NCBI GenBank assembly: GCA_036971615.1
Contig: JAYKKR010000001.1
Coordinates: 2,294,001-2,358,000 of the forward strand
Source of the DNA: Amyloporia xantha
Taxonomy: Eukaryota; Basidiomycota; Agaricomycetes; Polyporales; Adustoporiaceae
DNA: 64,000 nucleotides
Reading direction: 5' to 3'
Position numbers and translations under genes: made by a program. Position 1 is the first letter of the stretch. Each line of letters starts with the position of its first letter. Positions 10,922 to 21,527 of this stretch are shown piece by piece. A model generated the notes under the pieces. It was given only the letters and a program-made list of their open reading frames with translations. It was not told where the DNA came from and searched no databases.

Positions 10922-13465
10922 ATGCTCTGGAGAGTTCGCCAGGGACTCAGGCATCTTCGGCAAGCCAAGCTGTTTCTTCTTTCGGTGCCTCGCGTCACTA
11001 TCTCTCCGTCACTGCTGGCCGTTCAGCCCCTCCATCACTCGTTCTGTCCGCAATGGCCCTCAGCCGTGACCCGTCAGGCGCGACGGGCTTACGATTCCAG
11101 ACAAACTGGGCAGTTGGGAATCACAGTAAAACCCGCAGATCAAACATGCGAAGCATCCGTGTCACCAGCTCCGTTGCGTCCCGCACGTCAGCGCAAGGAT
11201 CTGGAAGCCGGGACGCGCTCAACGAACACAGAGTCTGCATCAGCACCCTTTGCATCCACTATAGACCGATTATTCCGCATGTTGACCTACCGCGGTACTT
11301 TGCCTCGGCCTGGCGAGGACAACGAGACAGTCCGCTTATTAGAAGTTCTCAGCGATTACACCGAGGCGGGCAAGTTGGCATTATGCATGGTGGACACCCA
11401 AGATCCCGAGCGGGCGCTTCGCGTGTTGGCTCTAGCTCACGAATCTGGCTCCATTCCCAAGCAGAATGTATACGAGGGCATTGCCCATCAATTGGCGAAG
11501 GGAGAGAAGTGGAGCTCGGTACGCCAGGTCGTCGAAATGGGAAAGCGTCACAGAGGTCGGACGACCACTCGTTTACTCAACTGGCGTGCGCGAGCTTTGG
11601 TGGAAACCCAAGATTTTGCATCCCTGGATGGCGTTCTAGAGCTTTTCAAGAAGGAGAATCTAAAACCCAACAGAAGAACGTACCACATAGTCCTCGCAGG
11701 TCATCTTCGGAATCGAGACTTGCCTCGTGCGAAGCGGTGTCTTGGCTTGATGGAAGAAGCAGGTTTCCCAGCAGACGTATCCACTCATGCCCTCATTGTA
11801 GCCTCGTATCGCAGTTTGGGTCTGGATCCCACTGTCAAGTCCAAGGCACAAGAGATTCTGCAGCACGCAGACGAGCATACGTCCACTGTCATCATCAACA
11901 GCCTCATTCAGCTCTCGCTAGACGTTCACGACATGCCTACGGTATTCCGCTACCTCTCCATGTACGACCAGCATGCAGGGGCCAATGGCCGTGCACGAAG
12001 CCCTGGGGAAAATACCACCCTGCGCGGCGACGACGCTTTGGATCGCGGACGACCTCCTCCTGGGCCTCCTCAAGATGTGGCTACGTTCAACATGCTAATC
12101 GAGACGTTTGCGAAAACAGGCGATCTTTCTCGTGCCATGCAAGTCCTTCAGCGCATGAACACTGCCGGAGTGCAGCCAGATAGTCGGATTGCGGCTGCCA
12201 TAGTCCGAGCACATTTTAATGCAGGAGAGGTCAATGCTGCTATACAGATAGTCGCGGATATTTGTGGGGATCTTCCACGAAGTCGCACACTTTTTCGTCG
12301 CTTAGGACTGGTCACTCCACGACACAACGAATCACCTCTTTTTCCGACTGGCATACCTCCTACGATATATCTGTTTAACGCCCTTCTTCAGGGCGCTCTC
12401 AAAACCCGTGGGCTGAATGGTATGCGCGCAGTGCAGCTTCTCATGGAGCTTCATGCGGTAGACATGGATGAGACCTCGCTTGAGATCTTTCTGTCTTACC
12501 TCGACAAGTCGGAGCATGCACGTCCCCGCGAGATGATCAGGCTAGCTAGGCAGCTCCAGTCTCCGAAAGCGACACCTACCTTGCGGCACATGCACATAAT
12601 ATTACGGTCTGTCTTTCGTGATGAACGACATCTGCTACGTCTTCGAGACCGCTCGGAATCGAAACCGAAACCGGAAATCGGGTCGGAACCTTTGCCGGAC
12701 GACGCGAGTCCCTCTTTTCCGAATCATAGACTTTCTACGGTCGCAGAATCATTCGATCCAGTCGGCGGTATCGAGTTCTCGCGCGGGCTTTCCTATAAAT
12801 CACTGATGCAACCCCTCCTGGGCTCTTTGACTGATCGTCGTGTCAGGAGTGACAGAGCGACATTCGCGCTCAGAATCCAACATGACGGTACGATCAAGCG
12901 TGATATGGAGATGGCGAAGCAATCATTTGAAGCTATGATTAGCCGTGGTCTGCACCCAAATGAATACCACTTTGCCGCGCTGATGGAAGGCTACGCGCAA
13001 TGCGGTGATGCGGAGTCGGCGGCGGATATCATGAAGGCGGCGGTCAAATTTGGTATCCAGCCAAATGTCAAGATGTATACCATCCTGATCGTGGGCTATG
13101 CGATTCAGAAGAACCCCACGGAAGCTATGCGCTTGTTCAACGAGATGGTCGCTGCCGGTATTAAGCCTGATGTACCCGTAGTGCACGCATTGTCCAGCGC
13201 TTTCTACGCCTCGAAAGCGAAAAACGAAGCCCGACGTATACTCCTGCGTCTCTGGCCGACCGTTATGCCATTTCCGCAAGAACTTCAGGATGTACCATTT
13301 GTACAGCTCCTGAGGGCGTTCACGTCTATTGGGTCTGGGAAACGAAAGGAACGACTCTCGAGCCAGCAGCGGCGTTTACTTCGCTGGAAGGTACGCAGGA
13401 TTGCAGAGCGTTGGAGGGACCCCGAGAGCGCAATGAGACGGGATGATTTACCTGTGAAAAGATAG
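10922..13465 (+). CDS. Mitochondrial pentatricopeptide repeat (PPR) protein
   Basis: One long exon encodes about 847 residues if it starts at the ATG at 10922; the frame stays open further upstream but only through a TTG. The N terminus MLWRVRQGLRHLRQAKLFLL is rich in Arg and poor in acidic residues, as in mitochondrial presequences. PPR motifs recur: YHIVLAGHLRNRDLPRAKR, STHALIVASYRSLGLDPT, FNMLIETFAKTGDLSRAMQ with VLQRMNTAGVQPDSR, and near the C terminus YHFAALMEGYAQCGDAESA, then MYTILIVGYAIQKNPTEAMR with LFNEMVAAGIKPDV. PPR proteins bind organellar RNA one base per repeat, so a role in mitochondrial RNA processing or translation is expected. The exact RNA target is unknown. The stop lies 145 bases from the stop of HapX on the other strand. 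Confidence 0.88.
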   Translation: MLWRVRQGLRHLRQAKLFLLSVPRVTISPSLLAVQPLHHSFCPQWPSAVTRQARRAYDSRQTGQLGITVKPADQTCEASVSPAPLRPARQRKDLEAGTRSTNTESASAPFASTIDRLFRMLTYRGTLPRPGEDNETVRLLEVLSDYTEAGKLALCMVDTQDPERALRVLALAHESGSIPKQNVYEGIAHQLAKGEKWSSVRQVVEMGKRHRGRTTTRLLNWRARALVETQDFASLDGVLELFKKENLKPNRRTYHIVLAGHLRNRDLPRAKRCLGLMEEAGFPADVSTHALIVASYRSLGLDPTVKSKAQEILQHADEHTSTVIINSLIQLSLDVHDMPTVFRYLSMYDQHAGANGRARSPGENTTLRGDDALDRGRPPPGPPQDVATFNMLIETFAKTGDLSRAMQVLQRMNTAGVQPDSRIAAAIVRAHFNAGEVNAAIQIVADICGDLPRSRTLFRRLGLVTPRHNESPLFPTGIPPTIYLFNALLQGALKTRGLNGMRAVQLLMELHAVDMDETSLEIFLSYLDKSEHARPREMIRLARQLQSPKATPTLRHMHIILRSVFRDERHLLRLRDRSESKPKPEIGSEPLPDDASPSFPNHRLSTVAESFDPVGGIEFSRGLSYKSLMQPLLGSLTDRRVRSDRATFALRIQHDGTIKRDMEMAKQSFEAMISRGLHPNEYHFAALMEGYAQCGDAESAADIMKAAVKFGIQPNVKMYTILIVGYAIQKNPTEAMRLFNEMVAAGIKPDVPVVHALSSAFYASKAKNEARRILLRLWPTVMPFPQELQDVPFVQLLRAFTSIGSGKRKERLSSQQRRLLRWKVRRIAERWRDPESAMRRDDLPVKR

Positions 13466-13609
13466 TAGTTTCGTTTGACGGAGTCTCGTGCGTTGTAAAC
13501 CAATACACGTTATTATCATTGGATGTTACACCGCGAGTGAAATTTTATTTCAGGTAGAACATACTCGACATATCATCAACGCCAAAAATAACATACAGTT
13601 CATCCCGAC

Positions 13610-15471
13610 TTAAGTACGATAATCGTTTGGCCGATTCGGTATTGGGAATTTAGCATCCAACAGTCGGAGGGCGTCACGAACACCATCTGCCATCACCTCT
13701 CGCACTCGCTGACGACCACAGCTGATGAGAACCTCTTGAGGGACCAATTGAGGTGGCGGTGACGGTGCATTCTTCCCAGAAGACCGCCTGTCGTACTGCG
13801 CTCGTGAGCCTGACAGGGAGATATGCAAATTATCCATGTCTGGTTGCCGTGAGCCCACGCTCGCAGACGGCGACAAGCCCCTTTCAGGCGTCAGGGACCC
13901 TGGGGGAGGATAAATCTCAACCCGGGGCCCAGAGCACTTTGAACGACGGGCAACGACCTCCGCCAACAGACTCAAGTCGGTGAACGCGACGTTGGGATGG
14001 CTTTTCAGCTGGCGCCATGCGCTGTCGCAGGAAACGGTTTCAGATGCGGATGGCAGGTCATTCATCATCATCGACGGTGCTGTTTCTCCGTTTGGCGAAG
14101 ACGAGGTGTCTATCGACGGGCCGCACCCTAGCCCGCCGCACGCCATCGGGTTCCCACAGCAACCACCGACAGACGAGACATTGGAATTGGTCTCTGGCAT
14201 TTGTGACGGCTCGGGACAATATCCGCATAGCGACGTGGACGCCACAGACCTGCCGATAGCGTCACAGAAGGCCTTTCCAAATGCGTCGTCGGCACATGCC
14301 ATACAATTCGAGGGGTCACCCGAGCAGGACGCAGCAGCCGCGTTGGAAGAGGCTGGCGACGATGAGATCGGGAAGACTGGGCGCTGGGAATTCACAGGGC
14401 TTCGTCGGCGGAGGGGAACCGGAGCCTGGTACTCGGGAAGGTTGTCCAGGATGGACGGCTGCGCGTTCGAGAGCGACGAGGTCTGCAACTCCGTCTGGTG
14501 TTGGTGATCTTGTGGCGATGGATCAGACAGGTTCAGTTGGTCAGAAACCTGCTGCAAAGTAATGTCCTTGCAGACGCAGGTCGTCGTCTTAGTGCAGAAG
14601 CCGCAGGAAAGGGGACCACCTTCGAAGAAGGTGCTCTTTGTGTCTGAAGAGAGCTCGAAGGCGTTGTTCATGTCATTGCCCATCTGTGTGTCCTGAGGAG
14701 ATTGCATAGTAGGCAAGGGGGAGAAACTCGTATGAGACGAGTGATGTGAGGTTGGGGACTCAGATGATCCAGAAGAGGAAGGGGACGGGGATGCATCGTA
14801 AGGCGTCGATACACCCTGTAAGGCCGAGAAGTTCGACGGGTCGGGGGAGAGTTTGTGCTTCTTCCTCGCAGATTGCGCGGAGGAAGGACAAGGAGACTTC
14901 AGGAGCGAGTCCCCTCTAGTCCGCTTCCTCGAAGGATCCTGAGCGATGAGACTGCCCTCCAGCTGCCCGACCTTCTCCTTCAGCAAAACGTTCTCCGAGC
15001 GGAGTTTTTCGTTTTCTTCCTTCAGTCGTTTCGCGATGTTCTGAAGAGCGACGTTGCGTTCCATCTCTCCTTGCTCATACTGCTGGACACGAGCCTGGAG
15101 CTCGGCAAGCTGAGACTGCTTGCGCTCACGAAATGCTCGCTGAGCGGCCCTATTGAAAGACGATCAGGCCTGTGTGAGCAATGCGGAGAGGACTAAGCTG
15201 ACCTATTTTGCACGCGCCGTCCCTTGCTGTCCACCTGTTCTATGAGAGTTAGCGAGAGGTGGTCGATCGCTTGGAAGGTACTGACCTCCGGAGCCTCTTC
15301 GACCGCTTGGACGGTGTCCTTCTTCGGCTTGCGCCCCGGCTTAGGCTTTGCCGGTATGACCCATTCCTTGGACGCTGTGGCTAGTTCAGTAAACCGAATT
15401 GTGGACCTTGAGACTAGTAGGTCACCTGTAGCCCAGAGGGTGGTCGAGGAGGAGACGGTGGTCGCGCTCAT
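13610..15471 (-). CDS. hapX: HapX-type iron regulator (CBC-binding bZIP with cysteine-rich regions)
   Basis: HapX partners the CCAAT-binding complex and switches iron uptake and iron-using genes according to iron status. Exons are 15471-15286, 15234-15203 and 15149-13610, with introns of 51 and 53 bases, giving 585 residues. Residues about 35-51 (KEWVIPAKPKPGRKPKK) are the Hap4-type CBC-binding motif. Residues about 63-130 are the bZIP: basic region QNRAAQRAFRERK, then a leucine-zipper coiled coil continuing through NIAKRLKEENEKLRSENVLL. Cysteine-rich regions follow: CGFCTKTTTCVC, CSGDPSNCMACADDAFGKAFC, CGYC and CCGNPMACGGLGC, which in this family sense iron-sulphur clusters. A conserved C-terminal block AWRQLKSHPNVAFTDLSLLA ends the homology. 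The GRR.QNRAAQR joint confirms both splices. The 5' region carries clustered GATA motifs (see 15621-15657), which fits repression by an Sre/Fep1-type GATA factor. No cysteine of the visible motifs is missing. Confidence 0.93.
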
Positions 15472-15620
15472 CCGGGAAGAGATTGTGCGATGCTGTTAGG
15501 GCGCGTCAGGGTGGGAACCTACGGACTGTGCGAAGAGAATGAGTATGTCGGGATGGCTGCGAATGGGTTGAGCTGCGAGCCTGAGAGCACGGCGGCGGCG
15601 AGGATCGCAGAGTCCGAGTG

Positions 15621-15657
15621 GTCTGATAAGATAACCGACCCCATCTCGGTTTTTATC
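15621..15657. promoter_or_regulatory. GATA-factor site cluster in the hapX promoter
   Basis: GTCTGATAAGATAA (15621-15634) has two overlapping GATAA cores on the plus strand, and TTATC (15653-15657) is a third on the minus strand, all 150-186 bases upstream of the hapX start. GTCTGATAA differs by one base from the ATCWGATAA element bound by iron-sensing fungal GATA repressors (SreA, Urbs1, Fep1 class), which repress hapX in iron-replete ascomycetes. The assignment is by motif and context only. Confidence 0.55.
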
Positions 15658-17735
15658 TATGCGGAGTCGGGAGACGCCGGGTGTCCATCTTGGCACGACT
15701 CCCGTCTCGTGATCTGTAGGACGTCCTCCCCAATTCCTCGCAGAGTCCGACTGGCTATACTATATACTACAAAAAACCACACCGGACGGCCAGTATATAT
15801 ACCCTGCTTATCCTCTTGGAAGTTCTGGATCATCCGTCGTACAGCTTTTGGGGTGCTAGTACCAAATCAGCTAACATGAATCGGACCCACTTCTGACGGG
15901 TGTTCTACTCGCCCCGGCGCACCAATCGAACCCGGATCGAGCGTAGGTCAACCCCTTGATCTCAATATGATATTCATGGCGAACGAGGCGTTGCGTCTAT
16001 CGCGAACCCAGAAGCTCGATGCGTGCCGATCAGCCGGTCTTGCATTCAGTCCGAGGGTCGTTGCCAGAAGCACTTCGGATGCTAACAATCTCTGGTACAC
16101 TTCAAATTCCTTAGACATCGCACAGACACCCACAGCCTGTCACGCTCCGCAGTGCTCAGACCGCAAGCAACGTTCTGATATGCCTTATCTGCAGCATAGG
16201 TACCGCTGTTCTGTCCTTCAACTGTCCTTTGCGGTTTAAATCTCTGTCTTTCAATTACGACGTGCGGATTCCGCGCCACTACCACTAGGAACCCTAGTTA
16301 TCAATACAAATTTACCCCCCTCTCCACTAGAAGAGTTTGGAGCTTGTGCTATCCAGGCAAGAGCGAACTTAATGCCTGTCAATCGCTCTATCCGTGCCAC
16401 CGGAGACTAGGTAGGACCATACGGATGTTGCCACTGATGCATCCTCCCGAGAGCTCCCTTGTTGTGCTGAGATCATGAGAACGTCTGTCTGACATGGTCG
16501 TTCCTAGAGTTGCGCGAATTATGCGGGGTTTGTGCTTCCGCCGGCTTATCATGAGGCATGCCGGAACCCTTCTCGAACTAGCGCAATGTTCATATACCGA
16601 GAAGAGCGCGTCTTTCTCAAAATGCCTGCCAAAAGAAGGCTGCCCAGACTTACGCGTTGCACGTTGGAGGATCTTCGTATTGAAGTCTCTGCGGTTCTCA
16701 GAACACGCTGCGCGTCAATGGGTGTCGTCGTGACCTCGTACCTGTGATCTGGGTGCGTCAGCGCTTTTGATGGTCTTGTCTGGAGACTCCGACGACACCG
16801 ATTTGGAATGAACTGTACGGCATTGGCTGCCTGTCCCCCCACTTGATAATGTCTATTTTCCAAAACACTGCTAGATTCATACTGATCATGGCGGCTACTG
16901 GCGTGCTACCTCGTGGTGCCATACTCGTTGTAGCATAGACAGCGGCAGCGTGAGCCTGGGGTCAGGCTGAGATCTCCGAGGAGAGGTTCTCGCAGTCTAA
17001 AGGTTCGGATGCCTTCCTTTTTGTGCTATAATTGATTTTGATGCTTGGAGTTGTTTCACTCCTTGAAATAGAGAGCAATCTATTCTCAGTTGGGCCAGGC
17101 CATGTCGGCGGTTTTGAATGCATTCGCTTTGGAAGCGACGACTCGCGCGACGTGGTCTTCATGGAACCTCACAGCGACCCTGCTGTGAATATCACCCAAT
17201 ATACGCGATGACTTCGTAAGTGCACAAAATGCATTAACATGTCCACGGTTAACGAGAGTCTTCTAGGCCATCAGGCCGCACGTCTACATCTCAATGTCGT
17301 GCTCAAAGAACAAATTGTTGCAATTCGCCTATCGAAGGAGAATGGTGTTCGACCTTCTAGTTGACTGTGTTTTACCCTCTACTCTTCAATGGCTCTACAT
17401 GTGCAGACTCCAGCGCTCGTTGTACATTCGCACGTCGCCAGTCTGAATACATTCGTTTGCGCTCGGATAACGGCTGCAATATTTTCCCAGCCCCCAAGAA
17501 CGATGGAACTGCTATCTATGCTCGCCTCCGTGAGGACTGTCAGTTTATCGGTTGCCCAGCGGAAGCAGGAGACGGTTGAGAGGGGACTGGCCCAACTGGG
17601 CACCTATGGGCGTCCAAGATACGTTGTTGCACGTGCTACGATCGATCGAAGGTCGATCATGCGACGCTTGCTGGCCGCAGCGTAGCCGGCCGACCTTGGG
17701 CCGACCAACTACGACGTCCTCTCTCCGAGTATATA

Positions 17736-18140
17736 CCAGAGTAGTAATAGTAACTCTCACCTCAGTGTTACTGCCGATCGCGGTGTTTTCTATAAATGGT
17801 AAGGGTCCGCGGTGGGCAGGAATTTTGCCGGGCGCGCGAAGAGGGCCCACCATTCGCGCGCCCTCCCCTCCCTCGCTGCGCTCGGGGGGTCCCCCGAACC
17901 GGGCGCGCTCAGGTGGGCACGCTAAAGCCTCGTTCGCGCATTTAACGAGATAGGGCGTATAATTGGAACAGGCCGGCTTCATACCAGGCTTTCCACGTGA
18001 CTGCCGTGACTTTCTGGGATGCTTTCGCTGTGGCCGGACTGATTGCCTCATATAGTAAGGTCCCTGTGCGCATGGTCCACATCTGCCGAATAAGACCGCT
18101 GAATAGTAACAGTGAACGACTGTTACTGTTACTACTCTGG
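17736..18140. mobile_element. Candidate MITE-like element with terminal inverted repeats
   Basis: The left end ccagagtagtaatagtaac (17736-17754) matches the reverse complement of the right end (18122-18140) at 18 of 19 bases. A looser match continues inward to a shared TCA(G/C)TGTTACT, for about 37 bases in all. The interior is unusually GC-rich and strongly self-complementary. It encodes no transposase. I found no clean target-site duplication directly next to the ends; an imperfect cctctctcc(c)ga occurs some 7-9 bases outside each end. It looks like a short non-autonomous DNA element, but copy number elsewhere is unknown. Confidence 0.5.
17811..17863. repeat. GC-rich nested inverted repeat
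   Basis: gggcgcgcgaa (17830-17840) is perfectly complementary to ttcgcgcgccc (17853-17863), with a 12-base loop that itself contains gggccc. ggtgggc (17811-17817) also pairs with gcccacc (17845-17851), so two alternative stems compete. It lies in the core of the inverted-repeat element. Confidence 0.7.
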
Positions 18141-18518
18141 TCGCCCCTCCCTCTCTCCCGATCAGCATGGTCATATTGTAGTCTATGGCGCACTCCCGAA
18201 TTGCAATAAGCGTACAGAAGGGCAAATCTGGTCGGTTTGTTGTCAGTCATATGTAGTGTGATGATGCATCTCGGATCCTGAACCAGAAAAGTTTACAGTA
18301 TTTCTGAATATAATCTTAATATTGATACCCTCCTGAGCATAAGACTCCTGAGACAGGAGCTCACTAATTACGACTGTTCATGAACTCGAGTTTCAGAGAA
18401 CAATGTTGAGTGTAGAAAGATGCCTTAGGCGCAAGGTCAGTAACCCTAACCTTTGATATTATATTAAGCGCCCACAGGTCGTGTTTTCTGTGAACAGGCT
18501 TAGTCTGTCCGGTGGCAC

Positions 18519-21453
18519 ATGTCCTCTGCGTCAATGTCAGGACGTATACTACGGCAAGCCAGAATCTCTCAGACACTATGTCGGAAAGCAACTGTCGGAC
18601 GCCCCCATATTCGCTACTATTCCGCATCGGCTGCACTTAAAACATCTACCTACCACGATCCTGATCCAGTAGCGGGACCCAGCCATGCGCCAATGGCATC
18701 TGGGTCTGCAGGGTCTACACCAACGGTGGCTGCTCAAGAGACTCAGTCGGGTCATGATATAGGTGGAAATGTTCAGGAATCTGGACAGCCCACGTACACC
18801 GCCCGTAGCTCCGAAGACAGCAAGAGAACCAAGGAGCCCTCATCCTCCAGTCAGGCGCGTCCGAAGAGAAAGTCTCTCCAACCAAGCAAGGTAGAGACCT
18901 ACCTGGCCTCCATCAACGCTGCCGGCGTCGAGCCCACGCTTGCAGACCTCGAGAGATGTCGCCCCGCTCATCGTTCGCGTCACGATTCGGCGGCGTATCC
19001 TACCGAATACAATGCGCTCGTCGACACACTCTCCCGCTCGTTCACCAAGGAGCAGTTGCGCAAGCTCCTGGAGCAGTGGGATAGCAACTGTGTGTGGTGC
19101 CGGCCGCGTCGGAGAAAGGTTCAATACGCGGAGTCTATCATCGAGAAGATGTGGGGCTGGCCCAGTCTGAAGGATGTCGAGCGTGCCAAGCGGGATCGCA
19201 CGGAAGTGTCTGTAAAGAGTGGGCTTATATAAACGCTTTTGAATGCGTCGTAACTCATCTCATTCTGCATGGCAGCGTTCCCGCTCTCTGCTAGCCAGCT
19301 GTTCCTCATCTTAGGGAGAGGTTAGTGTGCCAGTGAATCCTATGGTACAATGTGTGGATACTAATGTATTTCTCAGATGGGGCTGATTTGTTGGAGATGT
19401 CCCTTGCACACAATGTCCATATCTCTCTTACGAAGAACCCCTCAGCTCTCCGCGTCGAGGGTGTGCGGAGCTCACTGAAAAGCCTGAGCGAGCATATTGA
19501 CTCCGTGAAAGAGGTGCCAAACATCTATCGCAGTTTCCACCTATGTCCAGGTCTCATCTGATTTTCATAGCTCATCGTGGAGGAGACTTTTCGCCTCCAG
19601 ACGGGGACCGTTATCCCTCCAGACATGATACAACGAATATCTCGCTTGGCCGAAGCTTTCGTGGAAAACGTGGACTCTACAGGGACTGTAAATAGCATAC
19701 ATACCATACTCCACGCACTGCGCGAGACTCACTCCATATCTTAGGTGAGAATCAGCGCAAAGAACAGCAAGAATGTGGAAATAGCGAAGCGGCTTGCTAG
19801 TCAGGCGAGTCACGAGGTGCGGATCTCCCAGCGTGAATTCGTCCGAGTGCTAAAGTTCCTGCAGCTGCGTCAGATTCAGCATCCGTCTAGATTGGCATAT
19901 CTGCCCTCGGATAAGTCAGACTTGACGATGGCCTTATTCCCGCAAGAATACTCGTTGTACCCGTTCCTGTCGCCCCGGTCTCTACCATGGACTATGAACA
20001 GTGCTAGTGCCTTCCGAGTAAGACGCGTAGGCAAATTCTTCGGGCCCGACCTTGGCGAAGACCTTCGGATGACTGGAGGTTTAGCCGGAGGCAAGGGACG
20101 CATCAGGACGTCCACATCGTAAGTGTTCTGCCTCCAGTGCTGCTTACACGACTTATTCGTGCTGTAGAGAATATGCTGATCTCCGTCACGTACTCTTACC
20201 TGACTTATCAACTACCACGCAGAGCACGGAGAAACACACTGTAAAAGCTGCGTGAGTAGATCTTATCATCTTCCGTGAGGTGACACTAAGATGCTTCCTG
20301 GCCGTCTAGTTTTGGTCATGTGCTTATAACCGCAAAATCACCGGGACAGCGCGCAACACTTGTCCCTCCTCTGAAAGGTAGCCACTCTTTCGTTGATATC
20401 TTGAAGTGGATGGACAGCGGCAGTGTCCAATCATCATTTGTCCCAAGGTATGTCATATGTCACATCGAGAACGGAAACAGCCGACGCAGTCATCACTCCA
20501 GTTTGCCAGCGCGGTTAATGGACTCATCGCCCACTCAACAGAAAATCATGCATCGCCTAATTTATCATGCCATCCCTCCTACCACCAATCAAGATGTACT
20601 CAATGCAAATCCTAAAGAAAGACACGCTCGAATCAACAAGATTATGCAATTCGAGATCTTGCTGGCCCAGTCTCGACCTGGTGGTGCGGAAACTTTACCA
20701 GAGGGTGATTCCGCGGAGCACACGCTGGATTCGGCCCCGGAACGATATGAGGGCGACCCTTTCGTTGACCCTACATCTGGCCCTCGGTGCTGGGTGGGTA
20801 CCGAGTCCCAGGTGGATCTGATGATGCCCAATAGGTGAGGCATTAGTAACCGGTAGGATATTGTCCCTGATCAGGTCCTTTCAGACCCATGGATATGCGG
20901 CTATCTTGCTTGAGTTCAAGCTTTATCTCCTCTGGGGAGGAACCCTCGGAGCTGCAAGCATACATAGCCGACCTGCGAGCCTTGTGCGTTGGTGATGCTG
21001 ATTCTTGTCAGCGCTCGATTTCAAGTCCTGATGTCGTGTTACAGCTTAGCTGATCCTGATAGAAAGCAGCCGGACCCTCCGCTGATGCTCCACCACGGCG
21101 CCGATAACTTTCTCCTGCACACCAGCTGTAGTGTCAGACAGAGTGCTGAGCTTATCAACGTCGACGGCAAGATCCCTCAGTCAGAGTTGGACGCCGAAAC
21201 GCCTGCTATCAAGGTTGTGAGCGAGAGCATCTTAGACTTGGAAAGTAATCAGAAATCGACACATTGCGAGGTACGCTGCCACGTTTCCCGGGATCCTATT
21301 TGTCCTGACAAATCGCTACAGATAACTTGCGACGATCATTCATCTACGGAAGCCTGGCTGCGCTTCTTGACTGATTGCGATAGGCTTACTTCCGTTACGT
21401 ATCCCAAGCAAACGATTACAGTAGAGCAGCTAGATAATGATAATGCAAACTAG
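18519..21453 (+). CDS. SLS1: Sls1-like mitochondrial inner-membrane-bound regulator
   Basis: Sls1 is a mitochondrial inner-membrane protein that links transcription to membrane-bound translation of respiratory-chain mRNAs. The N terminus (MSSASMSGRILRQARISQTLC...IRYYSASAA) is a typical mitochondrial presequence. The family N-terminal block is FTKEQLRKLLEQWDSN..RRRKVQYAESIIEKMWGWP, followed by VERAKRDRTEVSVK. After short introns come the KH-like blocks: LFLILGRDGADLLEMSLAHN, HIDSVKE, then RISAKNSKNVEIAKRLA and a long C-terminal part (LFPQEYSLYPFLS ... VLITAKSPGQRATLVPPLKG ... HHGADNFLLHTSC). At least seven exons are needed; the first intron joins SVK to TFPLSASQLFLILG and the second joins GR to DGADLL. 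It ends 74 bases from the stop of SPB1, which converges on it. The identity rests on the N-terminal domain pattern and is reasonably secure; inner exon borders are approximate. Confidence 0.83.
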
Positions 21454-21527
21454 GGTATTCTGCGGTATAACGGCAGCCAATTGCGTAATGGATAAGTATG
21501 AGATGGATGCACAAAAAGCGACAAAGA

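Larger units (their letters stand above)
15472..18518. other. Gene-poor stretch with the hapX promoter and an inverted-repeat element
   Basis: About 3 kb without a recognisable gene. The first 400 bases are the hapX promoter side, with GATA motifs and CCAAT pentamers near 15730 and 15921. Position 17736-18140 holds an element with inverted ends (listed separately). The longest frame, 17545-18225 on the minus strand (226 codons), spans that element and its GC-rich hairpins and is not credible as a gene. Nothing else is identified between 15,960 and 17,540. Confidence 0.5.

Noticed and set aside
10750..12183. 477-codon plus-strand open frame inside the PPR gene
   Set aside because: It overlaps the PPR frame throughout in another phase. 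The PPR frame carries repeated motifs and this one does not.
15905..15950. Possible tRNA T-arm (atcgaacccgg on the plus strand)
   Set aside because: The reverse strand has a GGTTCGAT-like core, but the stem does not pair and there is no A-box or acceptor stem at the right distance.
17545..18225. 226-codon minus-strand open frame
   Set aside because: It runs across the whole inverted-repeat element and its hairpins, a GC-rich stretch where stops are rare. No family resemblance.
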